From: Xenococcaceae cyanobacterium MO_167.B27 | GTDB taxonomy: Bacteria > Cyanobacteriota > Cyanobacteriia > Cyanobacteriales > Xenococcaceae | NCBI GenBank assembly: GCA_030065935.1 | Contig: JASJCP010000015.1 | Location: forward strand, 1 to 50,792 | Direction of reading: 5' to 3' | Length of the DNA: 50,792 bases | Shown: one piece after another, positions 26,697 to 35,485 of the stretch | How positions within the stretch are numbered: the first letter of the stretch is position 1 | Layout: the number at the start of each line of letters is the position of its first letter | Made by a program: the position numbers and the translations under genes | Notes under the pieces: model-generated | What the model was told of the DNA's origin: nothing | The model's database searches: none | What the model saw: only the letters and a program-made list of their open reading frames with translations

Positions 26697-26717
26697 AGGA
26701 TTGGCTATGCCAATCCT
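26697..26717. terminator. Hairpin between convergent genes
   Basis: A 9-base perfect stem (AGGATTGGC / GCCAATCCT) around TAT, followed on the plus strand by AATTTTTAG. It lies between the receiver gene and the convergent Wzy-like gene and is a likely terminator. Confidence 0.55.
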
Positions 26718-26739
26718 AATTTTTAGCATTTTTTTGATG

Positions 26740-28026
26740 TTATTTGTTATCAGTTAATTTCCTATTGTTATTGTTAGTAAATCCAATTCCCATCATAATT
26801 AAACCAGGCCAATAAAGATAAGCTAAAATTTCTAAATTTTCACCGAAAGTATAAAGAAACAAAATAAATAAAATTGCTAATCCTGTTCCTGCATCGGGAT
26901 TAGTTTGCGCTTTAATTAACAAAAAGAACAAACTTAAAATCATCGGAATAGCTAAAGAATAAAAACCCACCATTCCTTTAACAAAAGCTAACCCTGCCCA
27001 GGTATGATGAGAGCCAATTGGCATAAATTCCACTACATGGGGACCCATTTGTAAAACACCGTGACCCCAAATCGGTGCTTCAGTTTCAGCACGATAAAAA
27101 GCAATTTCTTTTAATGCTGCTCGAACCCGACTCGAATCCGCTCTTTTGGCTTTAAAACTTGTCCAAAAATCAGCGATCGCATTTATGATGTTATTGGAAA
27201 GAATACCTGCAAGGACGCTACCACTACCCATTAAAATCAGCATATAAGGTCTAATTAACCTCGATAATACAAAGATAAAGATTGGTGTACTGACAATACA
27301 AACCTGTGCTAAACGAGATTTACAAATTTGGGAAAGATAAACCGCCCCAATAATGCCATACCAACGCCATTTTTGGTTTTTTTCCCGCATTGCCAGAGTA
27401 AAGTAAATATTCGCCACAAAACCCAGCGCGGGTCCCCAAGGAGCAAACAATCTTTGACGTATTTGCCCATCATAATCGACGTTATACAGAGAAACATCAA
27501 AAAAAGATGACCCTAATCCTGCACCTACAGCCTTCAAGGGAGAAACATACAGAGTTTCTGGTAAATGTAAAATCGGTGCAGCAATTAAGAGGGGTGAAAT
27601 AATAAGAGTGTGAAAACAAATCACACAAGCAGCACGATAAATCAGTTGGGGGCGTATATTCAAGCAACCTGCGAGGGGATAAAGAGCAATTAATGCCCAG
27701 CCTTTTGCCCAACCAATAGAAGATTTAATGATTTGGGAAGTAGGAAGATTGTAATCTAAATGTCCCATAATCAAAGCTACTTCCATCATGAGCATTCCCA
27801 GAATCCAAACCCAGGTAATCCAAGGAATCACAATTTTTTCGGCTTCAGGAGTTGATTCATCTTGTAGCCAAAGCTTCAGCAGCAGATAAAAAAATAAAAT
27901 CCAACCTACTACCGAGCCAACAATATAAGTAGCACCTAAAAGATAAAAGCCATAAGTCCAGGTCATAGCATACCAAACTACTCGTTCGGCAAAGTTTTGT
28001 GGTTGAATCTCTTTGGAAAAAATCAA
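26740..28026 (-). CDS. Wzy-like polysaccharide polymerase (O-antigen ligase/polymerase family)
   Basis: A 428-residue protein with about ten to twelve membrane helices. It has the family's large loop before the last helices: ADSSRVRAALKEIAFYRAE and IWGHGVLQMGPHVVEFMP, then GSHHTWAG, matching the Wzy_C pattern with conserved Arg and His. In Wzx/Wzy pathways this enzyme joins lipid-linked repeat units on the periplasmic face. It is the third gene of an operon after the Wza-like and Wzz-like genes. Polymerase and ligase cannot be told apart by sequence alone, but the neighbours favour polymerase. Confidence 0.75.
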   Translation of the reverse strand: MIFSKEIQPQNFAERVVWYAMTWTYGFYLLGATYIVGSVVGWILFFYLLLKLWLQDESTPEAEKIVIPWITWVWILGMLMMEVALIMGHLDYNLPTSQIIKSSIGWAKGWALIALYPLAGCLNIRPQLIYRAACVICFHTLIISPLLIAAPILHLPETLYVSPLKAVGAGLGSSFFDVSLYNVDYDGQIRQRLFAPWGPALGFVANIYFTLAMREKNQKWRWYGIIGAVYLSQICKSRLAQVCIVSTPIFIFVLSRLIRPYMLILMGSGSVLAGILSNNIINAIADFWTSFKAKRADSSRVRAALKEIAFYRAETEAPIWGHGVLQMGPHVVEFMPIGSHHTWAGLAFVKGMVGFYSLAIPMILSLFFLLIKAQTNPDAGTGLAILFILFLYTFGENLEILAYLYWPGLIMMGIGFTNNNNRKLTDNK

Positions 28027-28050
28027 GTTATTAGACTCCCTAGACTCCTG

Positions 28051-28095
28051 AGTCCAAGGTACTCCGCTGTCTCACGGCGGAAGCCCCCTTGGACT
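28051..28095. repeat. Intra-operon hairpin
   Basis: AGTCCAAGG (28051-28059) pairs with CCTTGGACT (28087-28095), with an inner CCGC/GCGG stem (28064-28067, 28077-28080). It fills most of the 81-base gap between the Wzz-like and Wzy-like genes. It may be a dispersed repeat, an attenuator or an RNA-processing site. The GGCGGAAGCCCC segment resembles TnpB-element ends elsewhere in the window. Confidence 0.5.
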
Positions 28096-28107
28096 TCGTA
28101 AAAATTA

Positions 28108-29535
28108 TTATTCGATCGCTTTTTTGACTATCTGTTTTGAAATTTTTAACAGAGGTTCACGCCACCAAAGTAAAGTTAATCCCGTACTAACTAACAATGA
28201 ACCAACTGCTGCACCAGCCATTACTAAGGTGGGTTTGGGCGCGCTGGGTTCTTCTGGTAAAGTGGGTTCTTCGATAATTTGAATCATGGGAAACGAGGCA
28301 AAAGGATCGCCTTTACTAAGATCGATTTTGGTGAGGGTAGAAGCAAATACTGCTTGGGCGATCTGTAAATTGCGGTCTAGATTATCGTGGACAGATTCTT
28401 TTTTGCTCAAAATGGTTAATTCTGCTGCTAATTGTTCGATTTCTTGTTTTAAGGTGTTGATTTGAGCATCTAAGCCTTTTAACTGGGTATTCATTTCAAT
28501 TAATTGCACAAACAATTCTCCTCGTTTAACTCCAGAGCCATTGCTGTTATCTAAAATCAGCCGTTCTAAGGTTAGTTGCTCTACAGGAATCCCTAATAAC
28601 TTTTCTCCTCTTTGTAGTAAGGCTTGTAAAGCAATTTCTTGTTTGCGTCTAGCTTGAACTACATCGGGATAATTCGGCCCGCGATTGGGTACAAGGTTAG
28701 TTAAAGTGATGGTGGCATCAGTGTATTCTTTGAGGATTTTTTGAAATTCCTGATCAGTTTGTAATACTAAAGCATCTGCTGCTTGTTGTGGGGAGATTTT
28801 TAAAGTAGTAGTTAGCTTTTGTAAACTTGCGTCAATCTGTCGATATTGCGCCATCTTATCAATTAACTGGGTTTGTAGATTGCCTATATTACCAATTAAG
28901 TTTTTAATCTGATCGGAAGACTTAAAACCAGATCGCAATTTATAATTAGATACTTGATTTTGCGCTTCGGTTAATTTGAGGCGAGAATCTTCCAAAGCTT
29001 GTTGTACTGATTTATTCCGTTCTGTTTGTTCTTGTGATCGCAAAATATTAAGCCGATCATAAAGAGCTTGATACAACGCCCAGGCTTTTTGTTTGGCAAG
29101 TTCAGGATCGTTAGCGTCCACTTCCATTAGTAGCAATGTCGTATTATTAATTAGCTCGATATTGGGCTTACCAAATTCAGACTTTGGCATATCTAAGGAT
29201 TGGGCTGCTTGGTTTAAGACTGTCGCGCTAGTAGCCATTAGCTTATAGTTTTCCCTGGGGTCGGAATGAGTACCAAAAGGCGTACCACTAGAAGAATTTG
29301 CCTGACCAATACTAGGGAGGTTAACACTAACAAAAGGAGAGCCACTATTGATATGAATTACTAATTCACTGGTAAAAGTTAGAGGAGTTTTGCGTAAATA
29401 TGTCAGTGCGAGTCCCCAAACAGCAGCATTACAGATACCACCCAGCAACAAATACTTCAGCCAGCGCAATAAGTAGTGTTTTTTAGTTGTTTTCACTTTG
29501 ACTGTAGTAGCTAGTAACTCCGATGAAGATGCCAT
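28108..29535 (-). CDS. Wzz/Wzc-type polysaccharide co-polymerase without kinase domain
   Basis: 475 residues with one membrane helix near the N-terminus (about 28-50) and one near the C-terminus (about 438-460). A long periplasmic coiled-coil region lies between (RSQEQTERNKSVQQALEDSR, QIEQLAAELTILSKKES). A Pro-rich stretch (IIEEPTLPEEPSAPKPTL) just before the last helix is the chain-length-determinant signature. There is no cytosolic tyrosine-kinase domain, so a separate kinase would be needed if phosphorylation controls it. It starts 17 bases after the Wza-like gene. It sets polymer length and links polymerase to exporter. Confidence 0.85.
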   Translation of the reverse strand: MASSSELLATTVKVKTTKKHYLLRWLKYLLLGGICNAAVWGLALTYLRKTPLTFTSELVIHINSGSPFVSVNLPSIGQANSSSGTPFGTHSDPRENYKLMATSATVLNQAAQSLDMPKSEFGKPNIELINNTTLLLMEVDANDPELAKQKAWALYQALYDRLNILRSQEQTERNKSVQQALEDSRLKLTEAQNQVSNYKLRSGFKSSDQIKNLIGNIGNLQTQLIDKMAQYRQIDASLQKLTTTLKISPQQAADALVLQTDQEFQKILKEYTDATITLTNLVPNRGPNYPDVVQARRKQEIALQALLQRGEKLLGIPVEQLTLERLILDNSNGSGVKRGELFVQLIEMNTQLKGLDAQINTLKQEIEQLAAELTILSKKESVHDNLDRNLQIAQAVFASTLTKIDLSKGDPFASFPMIQIIEEPTLPEEPSAPKPTLVMAGAAVGSLLVSTGLTLLWWREPLLKISKQIVKKAIE

Positions 29536-29552
29536 AAATAAAATTCAGACAA

Positions 29553-30626
29553 CTAAAAAAATAAACCCTTAAAAGGATTGATAATATCTCCGAGAATGTT
29601 GAAAATATCGTGAGTATTAGTAACCAAAGAATCATAACAAGCCACGCCATCTCTGGGCATCAGAAAAGGATTATCATTATTGTTGTGAGAATCACGCAAT
29701 AATTCTTCTACGCCCCTTTCTAGGTAAGTAGTTTCGCCAGTCAGACGATTTGTCCTTACTAAAATTGCTCTCCTACGAGCATTAGTTATATCCGTTCCCC
29801 CCGCACAGTTCATGGAAATAACCGCATGGCTAAAACGCGCACCATAGGGAAAATCAATTCCTTCTTTTAGATTCCCGACACCAGCACTAGAATTATTGTT
29901 TGCAGGAACAATTAGATTGGAAACAAAAACTTTAATCCCCGATAGGGTAATTTTAGAGGGACGAACTAACTCCGCTTGAAAACTCTCAGCAGCAGGAACT
30001 ATAATGCGATCGCCTTCAATCAAAGAAATATTTTCAAATGGTTCTCCAGTAAAAACACCAGAAAGATCGAAAATTTGCTCTTGTCCATTACGAATTAAGC
30101 GAATTTCTTTGACATTAGCCGTAGGTAATACACCCCCAGCACCTTCAATGGCATCAATAATAGTTCTTCTATAGGGAAACTCTCCTGTAATTTGATTAGC
30201 ATCGGGTAATACGGATGATTCTTCGCGACTTAATGGAGGATTAATCAGTACTACTCCTGGTTGAAATAACTCACCAGCAACATTGACTCTGATAGGGGAC
30301 CATTCCAGTACTTGAATTGTTAGTTGTAAAGTATTGGGAGGAAAAAAACCTCTTGCCACCAAAGCATATGTCAGCTTGTGTTCTACTAATGAGGGTTCTA
30401 AACCCATTACAGATATCGAACCTAGATAGGGAATCTCTAAATTTCCTTTTTCGTTAACCTCATATACTCGACTAAAATAGGGTTCATTGGGAATTGATAC
30501 TTCTAAGCGATCGCCTCTAGAAAGAGGTAAAGCTAAACTTGATGAAGCAGACAATATACCCATCATGACTATGGCTAACTTTAAATAAATGCTACAGCTA
30601 AATTTTCGTAGCAAAGCAAGCAACAT
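29553..30626 (-). CDS. Wza-type polysaccharide export protein (OPX family)
   Basis: 357 residues beginning with a signal peptide (about 1-32, MLLALLRKFSCSIYLKLAIV, then LALPLSRGD). The Poly_export domain (about 33-120) has LSRGDRLEVSIPNEPYFSR and GNLEIPYLGSISV. A soluble beta-grasp (SLBB) domain follows (RVNVAGELFQPGVVLI, DAIEGAGGV, EIRLIRNGQ, DRIIVPA). The C-terminal 120 residues lack a clear amphipathic helix of the Wza barrel, which is common in cyanobacterial members. It forms the periplasmic/outer-membrane exit for the polymer and is the first gene of the wza-wzz-wzy operon. Confidence 0.87.
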   Translation of the reverse strand: MLLALLRKFSCSIYLKLAIVMMGILSASSSLALPLSRGDRLEVSIPNEPYFSRVYEVNEKGNLEIPYLGSISVMGLEPSLVEHKLTYALVARGFFPPNTLQLTIQVLEWSPIRVNVAGELFQPGVVLINPPLSREESSVLPDANQITGEFPYRRTIIDAIEGAGGVLPTANVKEIRLIRNGQEQIFDLSGVFTGEPFENISLIEGDRIIVPAAESFQAELVRPSKITLSGIKVFVSNLIVPANNNSSAGVGNLKEGIDFPYGARFSHAVISMNCAGGTDITNARRRAILVRTNRLTGETTYLERGVEELLRDSHNNNDNPFLMPRDGVACYDSLVTNTHDIFNILGDIINPFKGLFF

Positions 30627-31023
30627 CTTGTTTCAGCCTCCCATTAGAATAAAAAGCTATCACTAGAAATATTTTTAAAAGCAATAATTGTCACTTCTCA
30701 TATTGTGGTTAAACTCATAGCTCATCTTTGTACAGATTAACTCCAGTCTAATGCTACGGTCTAAAACACTTATTTGACCACCTTATTTTTAACTATTTTT
30801 GCGGTTAATACTAGTTATTTTTGATAAATCCTAAGTAATTTTACTGTTGACAAATAAATTTTTAAAATTATCTTCAGTATTTTTCCTGTTTTCAATATAA
30901 ATTAACTTGTTATTTTTCTGATGACAACTAAAAAACTATATGCTAAAAACATAAGATATTAATAATCAATTAATTATCTAAATTATTAATTGATTTTAAA
31001 CTTATTTTTTAGCAAAAAATATC
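30627..31023. other. Divergent promoter region of the polysaccharide genes
   Basis: A 397-base very AT-rich region between the divergent Wza-like and GT61 genes. It must hold promoters for both transcripts. I see no clear box pair, tandem repeat or conserved palindrome. Confidence 0.5.
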
Positions 31024-32259
31024 ATGGGATTGAGAATAAAGCCTTTTTTTAAAAAAAATATAATCTTGAGAATTGCTTACAGAGAAGCCTATCATATTTG
31101 GCGAAATATCGCGGTCTTTTTATTGGCATATTTTCCTAAAAATGATAAATTTAAGGTGTTCACAAGAAGTCATTTATTGACTAATCGACAAAACTATAAC
31201 TTACAAGAATTTGGCTTAGAAGAACTCATAAATTTTGGTAACTTTTATAGCTTTGAGCCAATTCCAAAACGCATTAGAGAAAAGATATATCCCATGCAAG
31301 TAAAAGTTGTCAAACCTTTTGTTTGCGAAATAGAGCAAGCTGAAATACTGGGTAAGTATCCAGTTGCTTTTGATAGGGACAGAAACTTAATTTTAGAAAC
31401 AACTCTTCCGCGATTTACTCCAGTTGAAACTCATATTGCAAAAAATGTATCTATAACAACGATAATTGCTTCTCAATTCCATAAAAAAACTCAACAACCA
31501 TCTATAGAAATTGCTTGTTTACTTGTCAATCCTTGGAGTAATAACTTTTGGCACTGGACGATAGATACTCTGACACAGCTTGAAGGAATTGAATACTATC
31601 AAAAACAAACTGGACTAAAACCAAAATTAATTGTCGAACCCAATATCCGACCTTGGCAACGTGATTCACTAAAACTTTTAGGATATAACGAGAATGACTG
31701 GATGATTTGGCAAGATTTTAGGCGAACTGTTAATAAACTAATTGTGCCTTCTTTTCGCCGTTCCTATGAAGAAACACATGGTGAAGTTTCAATTGCTGCT
31801 TGTCAGTGGTTAAAACAAAAAATGCTGAGTAAAATTGCCAGTATAGAAGGAAACATTGCCTCTTTTGCGCCCAATATTTTTATTTCTCGGCGTAAAGCTT
31901 TGGGGAGACGAATTATTAATGAAAATGAGGTAATAGAGGCTCTAAAACCTCTAGGATTTTCAACTTATATATTGGAAGATATGAGCTATATCGAACAAGT
32001 AAAATTGTTTGCTCAAGCAAAAATAATTGTCGCCCCTCATGGTGCTGGTTTAACTAATTTACTGTTTGCAGATAATCCTATTATTTTAGAGCTATTTGGT
32101 TCTTATGTTGGTAATGAATTTGCTAATCTTTCTAGAGGACTAGGCTTTAAATATGGATGTCTTGGCTGTCGAACTCCTCGTGGGGAAGTTCGCCAAAAAG
32201 ATGGTGATATGGTGGTTAATGTGACTGAGTTACTCGATCTTTTAGAAATGATGAGATAG
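31024..32259 (+). CDS. Glycosyltransferase family 61 (DUF563)
   Basis: A 411-residue protein with the DUF563/GT61 hallmarks: NNFWHWTIDTLTQL, the NIRPWQRDSLKLLGY segment, FISRRKALGRRIINENEV, and the C-terminal VAPHGAGLTNLLFADNPIIL. No signal peptide or membrane helix is certain, although a short hydrophobic patch lies near residues 28-38. Eukaryotic members transfer xylose or GlcNAc; bacterial members occur in capsule clusters with unknown donor. The gene is divergent from the wza-wzz-wzy operon. Confidence 0.8.
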   Translation: MGLRIKPFFKKNIILRIAYREAYHIWRNIAVFLLAYFPKNDKFKVFTRSHLLTNRQNYNLQEFGLEELINFGNFYSFEPIPKRIREKIYPMQVKVVKPFVCEIEQAEILGKYPVAFDRDRNLILETTLPRFTPVETHIAKNVSITTIIASQFHKKTQQPSIEIACLLVNPWSNNFWHWTIDTLTQLEGIEYYQKQTGLKPKLIVEPNIRPWQRDSLKLLGYNENDWMIWQDFRRTVNKLIVPSFRRSYEETHGEVSIAACQWLKQKMLSKIASIEGNIASFAPNIFISRRKALGRRIINENEVIEALKPLGFSTYILEDMSYIEQVKLFAQAKIIVAPHGAGLTNLLFADNPIILELFGSYVGNEFANLSRGLGFKYGCLGCRTPRGEVRQKDGDMVVNVTELLDLLEMMR

Positions 32260-32454
32260 TGATAGAGAGCGAGCAAAATTTGTAATCAAGAAGTCAATTA
32301 GTTTGAATTTCGCGCAAAGAAGTCAGACCCCGCGTCGGCGTAAGACGCAAGGGAATGCTGACTTAGCAGAGGCGCAAAGGAAGATCGCAAAGATATTTTA
32401 GGGAGGTCAGCGATCGCTGCTTTAGAGCTAGAGATTAAAGACAGTTAAACAAAA
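32260..32454. other. Short gene-free stretch with a degenerate GCGCAAAG repeat
   Basis: A GCGCAAAG-like motif occurs twice (about 32312 and 32374), separated by an imperfect palindrome with a GCGTC/GACGC stem. This looks like a palindromic insertion in a short repeat. No reading frame is seen. Confidence 0.35.
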
Positions 32455-32650
32455 TTAATTTCGCTTCCGATAGATTTCTCTACGATGACCAATTTTAATA
32501 ACCTCAATTGTCAATAGGGATGATTGAATGAATATTATAAATGATGCGGTAATTTCCCAAACTAATACGATAAACTGAGTTACTACTAATTAATTTCTTA
32601 TTATTTGATGCCTAGGGATTTTTTGCTAAATTTTCTACCGCTTCTAAAAT
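32455..32650 (-). pseudogene. RelE/ParE-type toxin relic
   Basis: On the minus strand one frame encodes ILEAVENLAKNP, stop, ASNNKK and YRISLGNYRIIYNI. A second frame then encodes TIEVIKIGHRREIYRKRN and a stop. Put together these are the central and C-terminal parts of a RelE/ParE ribonuclease or gyrase toxin (RxGxYRIIYxI, then VxKIGHRREIYR). An in-frame TAG and a frameshift, plus a missing N-terminus and no antitoxin gene nearby, show that it is dead. Confidence 0.7.
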
Positions 32651-32736
32651 TCAATGATATTTTTGGTTATAGCAAGCGAACTATAGTTTAGGACATCGTA
32701 ATCTTGAACAAAGGTAACTCTTAACAGGGAATAGGC

Positions 32737-32774
32737 AATAGAAAATGTCTTAATCTTTGCTTCGACTGCTATAA
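32737..32774 (+). repeat. Dispersed repeat, copy 1
   Basis: AATAGAAAATGTCTTAATC plus TTTG (32737-32759, 23 bases), then CTGCTATAA six bases on (32766-32774). The same two blocks occur in the same order on the minus strand at 43011-42973. Confidence 0.7.
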
Positions 32775-32805
32775 ATGCGATCGCTCATTAACAGAAAAAA
32801 GTTAA

Positions 32806-33246
32806 TATAGAATCAAAGAAATAAGTGATAATCTTAAAGTTGTTTATGGTCACAATAAAAATAAAATTTTTGCTGAATTAAGATTTGATAGCAAAAGAAA
32901 TAGTATTGCTTTATTTTTGTGGCTACCTTTAGTCAACAAAAAGTATTCTATTGGAAGAATGAGACTTTGGACTGACTGGAAGACAGTTAACAGTATTGGT
33001 CATGTACCAAAGGGATTAGGTTATATGATTTCACGACAAGAAGAGAAACTAAAAATTATTAATCCAAAGAAAAGATATACAGTTAATCCTTCTCCTAAGT
33101 CTGCTATTGCAATGACATTTGAATTATATAAAATTTGGTTAAAAAATAGACAATGTACGCAAGCTTATCAAGAAGTAAAATATCGCTCTAATTCTTTGGA
33201 AGAAATACTTTACTATGCAATTGAAATATGGCAAAGAAAGATTTAA
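32806..33246 (+). pseudogene. N-terminally truncated gene of unknown family
   Basis: The frame is open from just after a stop at 32803-32805 to the stop at 33244-33246. It encodes VVYGHNKNKIFAELRF, FLWLPLVNKKYSIGRMRLW and YGMISR-like text (GLGYMISRQEEKL), ending AIEIWQRKI. The upstream 37 codons look coding (charged/hydrophobic alternation continuous with the rest) but have no ATG or GTG. The first usable start is TTG at 32917, which cuts into the fold. The arrangement is like small nuclease-associated domains such as DUF5655, but I am not sure. It is best treated as a truncated gene. It converges on the flippase gene with two bases between stops. Confidence 0.4.
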
Positions 33247-33248
33247 CT

Positions 33249-34499
33249 CTAATTAGTTTTCTTAAATACATATTGTGTAGCACGAATGGTAAATAAAGGC
33301 AGAAAAATAGTATGAACGATTAACACTGTAGCTGCGACACCGATGCTTTGCCAAGATACTCCTATTACTAAACTAATACTAAATAAGATGGTAAAGAGAA
33401 TATTCCAATATAAATCTATTTGTGGTTTATCGACGGCGATTAATAATTGTGAGGCAGAATCAGCAAAAGGACGGGGAATTGCAGACAGACAAATTAAGAT
33501 TAGGATGGGGATTGCTTCGATCCATTTTTCGCCAAAGATGATTGGTACGTAAAAAGGTGCAAGCATTGATTGCAATAGTACTAAAGGTATGATGACTGAA
33601 GCGATTATTTTCATGCTGCTATAGTACCTTTGTTTAAATAGTTGCAGATTTTCGCGAGCATCACACAGATGGGGAAGTAACGCTGCTTTGATAGATACAA
33701 TGATGCCAAAACTAATACCTAAACCAGCATTAAAAGCAAAGTAGTAAAGCCCTAAAGCTTCAATTCCTAAAAAGCGTCCTACTATTAAATAGTCTAAATT
33801 ACTACGTAAATTATTGAGTAATTCCACTCCTAAAACGCTACGTCCAAATCGAATTAAATCGCCCCAACCTTTAGTAGTAAATTTTAGTTTTGGTCGCCAA
33901 GAATGATTCGTCATCATGATATAAACCCACAGAGGAGATACTATGAGTTTGGGTATAATAATTGCCCACATTCCGAAACCAGCAACAGCAAAGATTAGAG
34001 CCAGGATATTATCTGTAGAAAACTGGATCATTCTGGCGTTTGCGATCGCTTTAAGGCGGTTTTCTCGTTGAATCAGTGCAGATTGGACTAAACCATGAGG
34101 AATTAGTAATAAGGTGACTGACATAATGCAAATGGGGACAATTAATTGCTCATTGCGGTAAAACCAAGCTATGGGAAATGCAGCTAAACATTGAATGACG
34201 AATAAGCCAAGGGAAATTGTCCAATTAAGCCAATAAGCAGATTGGGCTAGTTCTGCGACTTCTTCTGCTTTTGCTTGCACTAAACGAGTACCAATACCAG
34301 TACGAATAAACACCCGAATCAGATCGTTAACTGTCATTACAATAGCTGCTAGTCCATATTCGTCAGGAGTTAAGAAACGGGCTAAAATCACAGTGGCGAG
34401 TAACCGAGTAACACGAATTACGCCTCCTGAAATACCTAACCAGCCAAGATTACTCAGAAAACGATTATTAGTTTTTCCTAAGGCTTTAAATTTTTTCAT
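33249..34499 (-). CDS. Wzx-type oligosaccharide flippase
   Basis: 416 residues with about twelve membrane helices and the polysaccharide-biosynthesis (MOP) family pattern: LGWLGISGGVIRVTRLLATV, ARFLTPDEYGLAAI, then LVQAKAEEVAELAQSAYW. The start at ATG 34497-34499 overlaps the preceding glycosyltransferase stop by 4 bases (ATGA), which decides against the upstream ATG at 34550. It moves the lipid-linked repeat unit across the inner membrane. It is the last gene of a tightly coupled sulfotransferase-glycosyltransferase-flippase unit. Confidence 0.85.
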   Translation of the reverse strand: MKKFKALGKTNNRFLSNLGWLGISGGVIRVTRLLATVILARFLTPDEYGLAAIVMTVNDLIRVFIRTGIGTRLVQAKAEEVAELAQSAYWLNWTISLGLFVIQCLAAFPIAWFYRNEQLIVPICIMSVTLLLIPHGLVQSALIQRENRLKAIANARMIQFSTDNILALIFAVAGFGMWAIIIPKLIVSPLWVYIMMTNHSWRPKLKFTTKGWGDLIRFGRSVLGVELLNNLRSNLDYLIVGRFLGIEALGLYYFAFNAGLGISFGIIVSIKAALLPHLCDARENLQLFKQRYYSSMKIIASVIIPLVLLQSMLAPFYVPIIFGEKWIEAIPILILICLSAIPRPFADSASQLLIAVDKPQIDLYWNILFTILFSISLVIGVSWQSIGVAATVLIVHTIFLPLFTIRATQYVFKKTN

Positions 34500-35485
34500 T
34501 GCAGCACCTCTTCTAACAAGTTTTCCCAATCGCTTAAAAATTTTTGCCAACTTCCGATTATTGACTGTCTAGCTGCTTGTCCCCAATGGGTTAAGTTTTT
34601 TTCTGGTAAAGAAGCGATCGCTTGTGCTAATTGTTCTACATCGTTAGGTGGTACTAATAAGCCATAAGAACCTACAAGTTCGGAAAAAGCATCAATATTA
34701 GAGGCTATAATTGGTTTTCCTGCTGCTTTTGCTTCTAGACACACTATAGAACCAGTTTCCCAACGCGAAGGAATCACAATCACATCGCATAAAGCTAAAA
34801 AAGCGGGGATATCTGTAACTGCGCCTATGAGTTTGACATGGGGTAAATTTCTGGCTAATTTTTCGAGTGAGTCGGCTTCAAAGCCATAACCCCCTAGGTA
34901 TAAGAAAAAATCCGTTGCAGGCAGTAACGCGATCGCTTTTAATAAAATATCAAAGCCTTTTTGATGGGCAAAGCGACCATAAGCACCTAAAATCAAAGGT
35001 TTTTGGGGGCATTTTTCAGGTATTTTAAGTAAATCTTCAATTTTCACCGCACCACTGACAGATACTTGAATTACTTTCACTTTGTCAGGATTAACCAACT
35101 TACGAGACAACATCCACTGTTTTTGGGCATAGGAAACACAGATAACGCGATCGGCTATGCTATAAGCTAGTTTTAACATCAGATGAAATCGCCAAAGAAT
35201 AGATACCTGATCTTGCTCGAATCCCTGACAATAGTGATGATCGAGTATTACTAATTTGCTATGGTGTTTTAAAGCGATCAGTTTAATAAGATATTGCCAA
35301 GTACAGGGATAATGAAAAACAATTAAGTCTGGTTGCCGTGATTGGCGACTAACTTTAAACTCATTTAAGCGAGAAATTATAAAATCGTACTTTTTATTTA
35401 AACTGGAAGTTACTAACCTTTTCACATATAGATTTGAACCACCAGTTAACTTATCTCCAATTAGATGAATAACTAGGGGTTTCAT
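34496..35485 (-). CDS. Glycosyltransferase family 4 (GT-B)
   Basis: 329 residues. The ATG at 35483-35485 overlaps the stop of the sulfotransferase gene by one base. The N-terminal half starts KPLVIHLIGDKLTGGSNLYV. The C-terminal nucleotide-sugar domain has GAYGRFAHQKGFDILLKAI, LYLGGYG, LIGAVTDIPAFLALCDV, and the GT4 signature VIPSRWETGSIVCLEAKAAG with the conserved Glu. It is a retaining transferase acting on the lipid-linked glycan at the cytosolic face. The sugar is unknown. Confidence 0.85.
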   Translation of the reverse strand: MKPLVIHLIGDKLTGGSNLYVKRLVTSSLNKKYDFIISRLNEFKVSRQSRQPDLIVFHYPCTWQYLIKLIALKHHSKLVILDHHYCQGFEQDQVSILWRFHLMLKLAYSIADRVICVSYAQKQWMLSRKLVNPDKVKVIQVSVSGAVKIEDLLKIPEKCPQKPLILGAYGRFAHQKGFDILLKAIALLPATDFFLYLGGYGFEADSLEKLARNLPHVKLIGAVTDIPAFLALCDVIVIPSRWETGSIVCLEAKAAGKPIIASNIDAFSELVGSYGLLVPPNDVEQLAQAIASLPEKNLTHWGQAARQSIIGSWQKFLSDWENLLEEVLQ

